This document shows, piece after piece, positions 1 to 4,823 of a stretch of DNA of 8,340 bases. A program made the translations under genes and the position numbers. The DNA comes from Woeseiaceae bacterium (GTDB lineage: Bacteria; Pseudomonadota; Gammaproteobacteria; Steroidobacterales; Woeseiaceae), in contig JALHUQ010000160.1 in assembly GCA_022866645.1 (NCBI GenBank), positions 1 through 8,340 of the forward strand, read 5' to 3'. The notes beneath the pieces were generated by a model. The model saw only the letters and a program-made list of their open reading frames with translations. It searched no databases and was not told the DNA's origin. Numbering within the stretch: position 1 is the stretch's first letter; each line of letters opens with the position of its first letter.

Positions 1-101
1 AATCGCCGTAGCGGATAAACGGGAGGCTGGAAGAAATGCGCCGAAATGTTGAGTTGGCGAAGTCCTCCGGCGACTGGGGCACACTCCTCGCAAAGGCCGG
101 A
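1..101. other. Left edge, no supportable gene
   Basis: All three minus-strand frames are open through this stretch, but it is too short to mean anything. On the minus strand a GTG follows a GAGGAG sequence by only one base, too close for a normal ribosome binding site. One plus frame is open from the edge to a TGA near position 50 and could be the tail of a gene entering from the left. I cannot choose between these. Confidence 0.3.
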
Positions 102-761
102 TCAGCCTGAGTCGCGTTGCAGCGCCTGCAGCTTGCCTGCAATTTTTTTTCTGAATCGCGAAGCAACAGGCGCATCGAGAAAGCGTTGCAGCGTCGCGAC
201 GTCGTGCCTCTGGGCGTAATGGAATCGAAACAAGTCCAGTGCAGTCACGTTGCTGGATTCGTTGACGATGTGAGTTACAGCCTCGCCCGCAGCTACCTCA
301 CCGCCGTTCAGGACGCGAAAGTAAATCCCGGGCCGTTCCGCATGCCGAAACGCCAGGCCACACCCTGAGTCCTGCATTCGCGCGGCGAAGGTGTTGCACG
401 GTATTCGTGGCGCCGTTGCCTCCAACACGACCGCCCCGATCAGCAAACGGTCGCCGATGTTCATGTCCGAGGGCATGCCGCGGATGGTCAGGTTTTCGCC
501 AAACAGTCCTGGCGGGTAGCTACGGCCCGTTTGATCCGCCCACCAGTCATAGTCATCAGCACTGTAGGCGTAAATCGCCTGATCGGCGCCGCCGTGGTGT
601 TCAGTATCAACTATCGCGTCATCACGGAGCCCCGTCTCTTCAACAAGAACGGGCCCTTCCACCGGATACTTGCAGATGCCGGTCGTCAGCGAATGCTGAT
701 TGTGACTAATCGTCTCAATTCGACCGACATTGATACTTTCGAGGTACAGGGTCTCTAGCAC
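102..761 (-). CDS. MOSC domain protein, YiiM type
   Basis: This 219-residue protein has a MOSC domain (about residues 8-162) followed by the short C-terminal three-helix domain typical of YiiM (about 168-212). MOSC domains bind or carry the molybdenum cofactor; E. coli YiiM and YcbX reduce N-hydroxylated compounds such as 6-hydroxylaminopurine. Visible motifs are HGGADQAIYAY (56-66), FGENLT (87-92) and the conserved cysteine in RIPCNTF (Cys122), the expected cofactor ligand. Length matches the family. The start is GTG at 761: GGAG lies six bases upstream, and the sequence then runs into the usual N-terminal 'INVG' strand. No signal peptide, so probably cytosolic. It is last of three minus-strand genes, about 65 bases after the small membrane ORF. 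The physiological substrate is not shown by the sequence. Confidence 0.93.
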   Translation of the reverse strand: MLETLYLESINVGRIETISHNQHSLTTGICKYPVEGPVLVEETGLRDDAIVDTEHHGGADQAIYAYSADDYDWWADQTGRSYPPGLFGENLTIRGMPSDMNIGDRLLIGAVVLEATAPRIPCNTFAARMQDSGCGLAFRHAERPGIYFRVLNGGEVAAGEAVTHIVNESSNVTALDLFRFHYAQRHDVATLQRFLDAPVASRFRKKIAGKLQALQRDSG

Positions 762-826
762 GTGTCACTCCGTTGCCGCGTGTTCACTTGCCAGATTCTA
801 TACCGAGCGGCTGCTAACAGCCTCGT

Positions 827-931
827 CTAAACGTCTACCTTCCCCAGAACGATCATCAGCAGCGTAAAAGCGATTAGCGCCACCGCGGTGACACCAAAAA
901 ACATGCAGATCATGAATATGGTCTGATCCAT
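827..931 (-). CDS. Small single-helix membrane protein (34 aa)
   Basis: This 34-codon frame (ATG at 931, TAG at 827) encodes a peptide that is almost entirely one hydrophobic helix (about residues 5-29), with an acidic N-terminus (MDQ) and a short polar tail, GKVDV. GGGGAG lies seven bases before the ATG, a better ribosome binding site than that of the neighbouring MFS gene. It sits about 90 bases after the MFS stop and about 65 bases before the MOSC start on the same strand, so it could be co-transcribed with both. I recognise no family. Support is the ribosome binding site, the uniform hydrophobicity and the otherwise empty 260-base gap. Chance remains possible at this length. Confidence 0.55.
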   Translation of the reverse strand: MDQTIFMICMFFGVTAVALIAFTLLMIVLGKVDV

Positions 932-1020
932 GCGGGTACTCCCCAATTCGACTACGAGTCGTCCTTTTGTACTCCGAGGTCGAAATTCCTGGTATTGGGG
1001 AAGCTACCTAGGCTCGGGAA

Positions 1021-2205
1021 TCAGGTCCTCACTTCGACCCTTCCCCAGATGACTTCGTTACCCTGAATGGGTTGCGACGGAATATTCTGCGACAGCAGCA
1101 GCGAACAAATGGCGAATCCAGTGCCAATCAAAAAGACCGCAGCCGGTGAAACCATCCATACGATGCCCAGAGCAGCCGGTACGACGACTGCCGCGATGTG
1201 ATTGATCGTGAATGACACGCCGGCGCTACTGGCGATGTCTTCGGGGCTCGCGATTTTCTGGAAATAGGTGTTCATTGCAATCGCCAGCGCAAAGAACATA
1301 TGGTCAATGACATAGAGCCCCGCGCCGAGGTATGGGTTCTCGACGTACGCATACGATGTAAACACCACAATAAGTCCAATGTATTCGATGGTGAGCGCTT
1401 TGCGCTCGCCGATTCGACCGATCAAGCCGCCTATCCATTCGGCGAACAGCCAGTTGAACAGGTAGTTAATCAGGAATAACAGTGCTACCTGCGATGCCGA
1501 ATAGCCAAATTTCTCAACCATCAGGAACGCGGCAAACACCATGAATATCTGGCGGCGTGCGCCGGACAAGAACTTCAGGGCGTAGTACAACCAATAACGT
1601 TTCCGTAATACCAGCCTGTTCGTTTGTTCATGCTCGACCTCGAACTTCGGGAAACCCAGCCACATGAAGACGGCTAGACCGCAGCACACCCCGCCCCCCA
1701 GCAAAAATATCCAGACGTAATCCAGCGACAGTAGTTCCAGCAAACCCCACAGGACGGCATAGACGACGAGCGAAGTAATTGCACCGACCGAAATCAGTTT
1801 TCCCAACGCTTGCGGCGCTTCTTGCTTGCTGAACCACTGCAGAGCCAGGGATTGCTTCAGAACTTCGAAATAATGAAATCCGACAGACATCAGGACAGTC
1901 GTACAGTAGAGCCCGATCGGTGTCGGGAAAAAACCGGCGAGCGCGACGCCGACTCCCAGAATCGCAAGGGCAATAACCGCGAACGGCTGTTCCCTGACGA
2001 GCAGGAGGACGAAAACGGTTGTGAAGGCCAGAAAACCGGGTATTTCACGCAGGCTTTGCAGAATGCCAATTTCGATTCCCGTGAACCCGGCTCGCTCGAT
2101 AACGAAATTGTTGAGTAGCGCGACCCACGTGCTAAAGGCAACCGGCATCGCAACGGACATCAGAATCAACAGGGTTCTTGGGTTTTGCCAGGGGTGTCGC
2201 TGCAT
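1021..2205 (-). CDS. MFS transporter
   Basis: This 394-residue polytopic membrane protein has about twelve hydrophobic segments in two halves. They are separated by a charged cytoplasmic loop near residues 186-204 (FPKFEVEHEQTNRLVLRKR). The loop between segments 8 and 9 carries a motif-A-like sequence, GGLIGRIGERKAL (259-271), which identifies the major facilitator superfamily. Length and layout are normal for a 12-segment secondary transporter of the inner membrane. I cannot assign a substrate; the second half, with RRQIFMVFAAFLMVEKFGYS (217-236), does not match a well-characterised transporter I know. The ATG at 2205 has no clear Shine-Dalgarno sequence, and a possible promoter ends only six bases before it. 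It is first of a possible three-gene minus-strand unit and is divergent from the ribbon-helix-helix gene, whose operator lies 71-109 bases upstream. Confidence 0.9.
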   Translation of the reverse strand: MQRHPWQNPRTLLILMSVAMPVAFSTWVALLNNFVIERAGFTGIEIGILQSLREIPGFLAFTTVFVLLLVREQPFAVIALAILGVGVALAGFFPTPIGLYCTTVLMSVGFHYFEVLKQSLALQWFSKQEAPQALGKLISVGAITSLVVYAVLWGLLELLSLDYVWIFLLGGGVCCGLAVFMWLGFPKFEVEHEQTNRLVLRKRYWLYYALKFLSGARRQIFMVFAAFLMVEKFGYSASQVALLFLINYLFNWLFAEWIGGLIGRIGERKALTIEYIGLIVVFTSYAYVENPYLGAGLYVIDHMFFALAIAMNTYFQKIASPEDIASSAGVSFTINHIAAVVVPAALGIVWMVSPAAVFLIGTGFAICSLLLSQNIPSQPIQGNEVIWGRVEVRT

Positions 2206-2211
2206 CGGTCG

Positions 2212-2240
2212 AGCTTAGTGACGGGCACTCCGACGGTCAA
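2212..2240 (-). promoter_or_regulatory. Candidate promoter of the MFS gene
   Basis: On the minus strand TTGACC (2240-2235) and TAAGCT (2217-2212) are separated by 17 bases. The -35 matches consensus at five of six positions; the -10 is weak. Only six bases separate the -10 from the ATG at 2205, so transcription from here would start at or next to the start codon and give a leaderless message. This fits the lack of a Shine-Dalgarno sequence but is unproven. Confidence 0.35.
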
Positions 2241-2275
2241 ACAATCTTTGTCGAACCGAAAAATAGCAGCGAAAC

Positions 2276-2314
2276 GCGTTACATTTACGTTATTTTCTCG
2301 ATACAATGTAACGC
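2276..2314. promoter_or_regulatory. Operator: perfect 10-bp inverted repeat
   Basis: The arms GCGTTACATT (2276-2285) and AATGTAACGC (2305-2314) are exact reverse complements with a 19-base spacer. The right arm ends directly at the ATG of the ribbon-helix-helix gene. A further CGTTA at 2288-2292 lies 11 bases, about one helical turn, from the CGTTA of the left arm, so there may be an extra weak half-site. The arms bracket the candidate promoter, as expected for an autorepressor of the Arc/CopG class. It may also affect the divergent MFS gene. Confidence 0.7.
2278..2307 (+). promoter_or_regulatory. Candidate promoter of the ribbon-helix-helix gene
   Basis: TACAAT (2302-2307) matches the -10 consensus at five of six positions. 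GTTACA (2278-2283), inside the left operator arm, can serve as a -35 with an 18-base spacer. Transcription would start at about 2314-2315, at the A of the ATG, so the message would be leaderless. No Shine-Dalgarno sequence precedes that ATG. Confidence 0.5.
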
Positions 2315-2509
2315 ATGGCCAAGAGCAAAGTATCCACCCTCAATCTCCGTATCGAACCGAACCTCAAGGAAGCGGTGCGAGAGGCCGCAGCGCGAGAGCA
2401 TCGCAGTGTGGCAAATATGGTCGAAATGCTGATTCGCAGACATTGTGATCAAAGCGGCATCACGATTCCGGAACAAAGTGAGTTTTTCCCGGGGACTTCC
2501 AATGGATGA
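2315..2509 (+). CDS. Ribbon-helix-helix DNA-binding protein
   Basis: This 64-residue protein has the Arc/CopG ribbon-helix-helix layout: a strand STLNLRI (7-13) that would enter the major groove as a dimeric ribbon, helix A from Pro15 to about Arg27, a turn at EHRSV, and helix B about 31-43 (SVANMVEMLIRRH). The tail from residue 46 is likely flexible. Such proteins are autorepressors, often antitoxins or plasmid-maintenance regulators. The perfect inverted repeat just upstream is the obvious operator. The ATG at 2315 is the only sensible start, because the next in-frame ATG would remove the DNA-binding strand. The stop overlaps the downstream gene by 8 bases, so the two are made together. The fold is clear; antitoxin function is only a possibility. 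Confidence 0.88.
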   Translation: MAKSKVSTLNLRIEPNLKEAVREAAAREHRSVANMVEMLIRRHCDQSGITIPEQSEFFPGTSNG

Positions 2510-2756
2510 ACGTATGTTGAGGGCGATGGTTGCGGCTGGCGCCATCAAGAACATCAACATTATTGCCAGCGGCGCACGATTTCACATCGAAGCCAGAACG
2601 CCAAACGGGGCAATAACCGCGGAGACGCGAAAAGGCAAGGTGCGAACCTGGGTCACACTGGACGCCGCGGCTCGCTGGGTACGGGGCCTGGGGGTCGGCG
2701 CCGCACACATCAATCTGGCGCACTGGCAGCCAAGCCAGCGCGAGTTATCTATCTAG
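2502..2756 (+). CDS. ParC-like partition-associated small protein
   Basis: This 84-residue protein starts at ATG 2502, inside the last codons of the ribbon-helix-helix gene (shared ATGGATGA). GGGGA lies upstream at normal distance, so I prefer this start to the upstream in-frame ATG at 2445, which would put 19 residues in the overlap. It opens with a helix, MDERMLRAMVAAGAI. Then follow alternating strands with many basic and threonine residues (about 17-52), a helix LDAAARWVRGLG (53-64) and a final strand AAHINLAHW. From memory this pattern, an 'MVAAGA' helix and a 'TLDAAARWVRGLGV' helix-strand end, resembles proteins annotated as ParC family partition-associated, found on plasmids and integrative elements and often paired with a small ribbon-helix-helix gene. 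No catalytic motif is visible. A toxin role is possible but unsupported. It is convergent with the DUF4389 gene, 28 bases away. Confidence 0.72.
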   Translation: MDERMLRAMVAAGAIKNINIIASGARFHIEARTPNGAITAETRKGKVRTWVTLDAAARWVRGLGVGAAHINLAHWQPSQRELSI

Positions 2757-2784
2757 ACCGGGCGTCCAGACGTCCACAAACACT

Positions 2785-3126
2785 CTAATCTACCGTGTTA
2801 GCTGCAGGCCACTCGCCGCCTAACGGAAACGGTTTCTCATCGGTATTGAAGGTCAGGTAACGCGCAACATTGTAAATGTAGCTTGCCAGACTTTGCCCTG
2901 CTTGCTGAACCTGTCGATTCGTCTCGCCTGTGAACAGCACCCAGAAAAAACCGAGCACAACAATTAGTGATCCAGCAAAAAAAGCCAGCCCAACAAGGGC
3001 ACAGCTGATCAGCATAAATAGACCACGTAACCAGGTCGCCCCGGATTTCAGATTTTTCTCCAGTGGATTATCGGACCCATGGTCATCAACAGAGACATGA
3101 TCTGCTGGCGGATTATTTTCACTCAT
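2785..3126 (-). CDS. DUF4389 membrane protein
   Basis: This 113-residue protein has an acidic, Asn/Asp-rich N-terminal tail (1-22), a hydrophobic stretch about 34-66 that can form two short membrane helices or one long hairpin, and the signature end of DUF4389. The signature is LFTGETNRQVQ (64-74), ASYIYNVARYLTFNTDEKPFP (81-101) and a terminal WP pair. The FTGE and FNTDEKPFP pieces are diagnostic. The function of the family is unknown; it is common in gammaproteobacteria. The ATG at 3126 has AAGGAG seven bases upstream, a strong start. The gene is divergent from the M19 dipeptidase, with about 70 bases between the start codons, and its promoter must lie in that gap. Family call is firm, role unknown. 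Confidence 0.9.
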   Translation of the reverse strand: MSENNPPADHVSVDDHGSDNPLEKNLKSGATWLRGLFMLISCALVGLAFFAGSLIVVLGFFWVLFTGETNRQVQQAGQSLASYIYNVARYLTFNTDEKPFPLGGEWPAANTVD

Positions 3127-3137
3127 CGAATTGCTCC

Positions 3138-3165
3138 TTTACGCCTCTGTGCGTATTGTTACAAT
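3138..3165 (+). promoter_or_regulatory. Candidate promoter of the dipeptidase gene
   Basis: TTTACG (3138-3143) and TACAAT (3160-3165) are spaced by 16 bases, giving transcription from about 3172 and a leader of about 25 bases before ATG 3197. The -10 forms the right half of a small palindrome, ATTGTTACAAT (3155-3165). It lies in the gap shared with the divergent DUF4389 gene and overlaps that gene's ribosome binding site region. Support is motif match only. Confidence 0.3.
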
Positions 3166-3196
3166 CTTCGACACTCCGAACCAGCGAAATATCCCA

Positions 3197-4426
3197 ATGA
3201 TGTACAAATTTCCTCTTGCGCTGCTTGGCGCCGTCATGGTGTCCGCGTGCAGCCAAACTGAGAGTACCGACACCAAGGCCGACACCCGCGACGAAGCCAA
3301 CCGGATCGCGCAGGCCAGCATTATTGTCGATACGCACATCGACGTGCCGTACCGTCTCGAAAAAACACCCGCAGATGTTTCATTGGCGACCGAAAGTGGC
3401 GATTTTGACTATCCGCGGGCACGAAAAGGTGGGCTAAACGCAGCGTTTATGTCTATCTATACGCCTGCCTCGCTCGAGGCCGAGGGCGGCGCCAAAGAGG
3501 CTGCGGATAAGCTGATTGATATCGTCGAGGGAATCGTTGAACACTCGCCCGAAAAATTCGCTATTGCTCGATCCCCGTCCGACGTTCGCAGGCAATTCGC
3601 TGCAGGACTCATCTCGCTTCCACTCGGCATGGAAAATGGCTCCCCCATTGAGGGCGATCTTGCCAATCTCCAGTATTTTTTCGAACGGGGCATCCGCTAC
3701 ATCACCCTCGCCCACAGCTTGTCGAATCATATTTCCGACTCCTCCTATGATGAGCATCGACAATGGAATGGCCTCAGCGAGTTTGGCATCGAAGTTGTAG
3801 CGGAAATGAATCGATTGGGAATCATGGTTGATGTCAGTCATATAACAGACGATGCATTTTGGCAGGTCATTGAATCGAGCAGTGCGCCGGTCATCGCGTC
3901 GCACTCCTCGGCTCGGCACTTCACTCCTGGGTTTGAACGCAATATGAGTGACGATATGATCAAAGCGCTCGCTGAGAAAGGCGGCGTTATTCAGATCACT
4001 TTCGGTTCCAGCTTCATCACGGCAGAGGCCAGCGACTATTCGACTGCCCTGATGGAGGCCGGCAAAGCGTATGCAGCCGAACGCCCGGATTTTTCAGAAA
4101 CGGATCTGTACCGACAATTCCCGGCGATCTATGCGGTGGAGCACGGCGAGATGCCGTATGCGACGATTGACAACGTGCTTGATCACATTGATCACATCGT
4201 GACGCTGACCAGTATTGATAATGTCGGGCTCGGGTCAGATTTCGATGGCGTCGGCGATTCGCTGCCGATCGGCCTCAAAGATGTCAGCGCCTACCCTGGC
4301 CTGATCGAAGGACTGCTGGATCGCGGTTACAGCGAGGCGGACATCCAGAAGATACTCGGCGAGAATCTTCTGCGAGTATGGCAAGCGGTTGAGGACTACG
4401 CCGCAACCACATCCAGCAGGACATAG
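3197..4426 (+). CDS. Membrane dipeptidase (M19), lipoprotein
   Basis: This 409-residue zinc dipeptidase is of the renal dipeptidase family (peptidase M19), which hydrolyses dipeptides, including those with a D-residue at the second position. All six expected metal ligands are present: His47 and Asp49 in DTHID, Glu146 in GMENG, His215 in VDVSH, His236 in ASHSS and Asp348 in GSDFDG. The N-terminus is a lipoprotein signal: Lys4, a hydrophobic run, and the lipobox VSAC with Cys18. Serine at +2 means nothing retains it in the inner membrane, so an outer-membrane, periplasm-facing location is likely. I start at ATG 3197 (3200 is equally possible) because the TTG at 3131 would put 22 extra residues before the signal peptide. 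Neither start has a clear Shine-Dalgarno sequence. The last 31 bases overlap the convergent 77-residue gene. A role in using peptides or recycling peptidoglycan-derived dipeptides is inference. Confidence 0.94.
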   Translation: MMYKFPLALLGAVMVSACSQTESTDTKADTRDEANRIAQASIIVDTHIDVPYRLEKTPADVSLATESGDFDYPRARKGGLNAAFMSIYTPASLEAEGGAKEAADKLIDIVEGIVEHSPEKFAIARSPSDVRRQFAAGLISLPLGMENGSPIEGDLANLQYFFERGIRYITLAHSLSNHISDSSYDEHRQWNGLSEFGIEVVAEMNRLGIMVDVSHITDDAFWQVIESSSAPVIASHSSARHFTPGFERNMSDDMIKALAEKGGVIQITFGSSFITAEASDYSTALMEAGKAYAAERPDFSETDLYRQFPAIYAVEHGEMPYATIDNVLDHIDHIVTLTSIDNVGLGSDFDGVGDSLPIGLKDVSAYPGLIEGLLDRGYSEADIQKILGENLLRVWQAVEDYAATTSSRT

Positions 4427-4629
4427 CGCAGCAATACTTCGTAACTGCTTCTGTCGAGCTTCATACCGTCCGGCAATTCGAGGGTATGAATTGGCTCATC
4501 CTCTGAGTTGCGCATCTCCAGGAAGAGCCCGGCACCCTCTCGGTAAATCTGATATTTCACGTTGCGGTGCTCGTCGAATTTCAACACTACCTGGGCATCC
4601 GTCCAGTCGAGAATAGTCTCTCTGTTCAT
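4396..4629 (-). CDS. Hypothetical protein (77 aa)
   Basis: I do not recognise this 77-residue protein. It is soluble-looking and acidic, with alternating strand-like segments (AQVVLKF, NVKYQIYR, GLFLEMRN, PIHTLELPDG) and a C-terminal helix of hydrophobic character, SSYEVLLRYVLLDVV. It resembles a small beta-rich domain capped by a helix. There are no cysteines or histidine clusters and no signal peptide. The ATG at 4629 has GGAGA six bases upstream, which with the regular amphipathic pattern makes it a credible gene. It is convergent with the dipeptidase and their coding ends overlap by 31 bases, so no terminator fits between them. Its promoter would lie in the AT-rich stretch around 4690-4745. 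It could be a conserved lineage-specific protein. Confidence 0.72.
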   Translation of the reverse strand: MNRETILDWTDAQVVLKFDEHRNVKYQIYREGAGLFLEMRNSEDEPIHTLELPDGMKLDRSSYEVLLRYVLLDVVAA

Positions 4630-4823
4630 GATCTTCTCCGTCTAGTCAACCCGTTAAATGCAATCTTGCAAAGGCCGTGCCAGTTTACGGAAAATCCATT
4701 TATTCTATATTATTCAAATAGTTATAATAGACTCGTGAAAAAAACAAGGACGGACAACTGGCGTCATTTGTCATTTTTTGACAGGGATTTCAGGGGAATC
4801 GCGACAAGGGCTTTACATAACCG
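4630..4823. other. AT-rich gap, possible promoters
   Basis: The stretch 4690-4745 is markedly AT-rich. It holds a perfect TATAAT on the plus strand (4723-4728) with no good -35, and several TATAAC/TAGAAT-like sequences on the minus strand that could serve the 77-residue gene. For the minus-strand transporter ending at 4824 I see only weak terminator material: a 5-bp stem (TTGTC 4768-4772 with GACAA 4753-4757) followed, after eight bases, by seven Ts on the minus strand (4744-4738). A second short hairpin, TGTCA/TGACA, spans 4769-4783. Confidence 0.35.

Noticed and set aside
2445..2501. Upstream ATG for the ParC-like gene
   Set aside because: The 19 added residues lie inside the ribbon-helix-helix gene, while the ATG at 2502 has a properly spaced GGGGA and matches the expected N-terminal helix.
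2757..2784. CGTC/GACG palindrome in the convergent gap as a bidirectional terminator
   Set aside because: The stem is four bases with a two-base loop and no T-tract follows on either strand.
3158..3163. GTTACA hexamer like the ribbon-helix-helix half-site, also near 6598 and 4823
   Set aside because: A hexamer is expected several times by chance in a window of this size, and these copies lack the paired inverted arm.
3131..3196. TTG-initiated N-terminal extension of the dipeptidase (22 residues)
   Set aside because: It would place non-hydrophobic residues before a standard lipoprotein signal peptide and overlaps the ribosome binding site region and candidate promoter of the divergent pair.
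3434..3919. 161-codon minus-strand frame inside the dipeptidase gene
   Set aside because: It is antisense to a region encoding metal ligands Glu146, His215 and His236, and the translated sequence has no recognisable domain.
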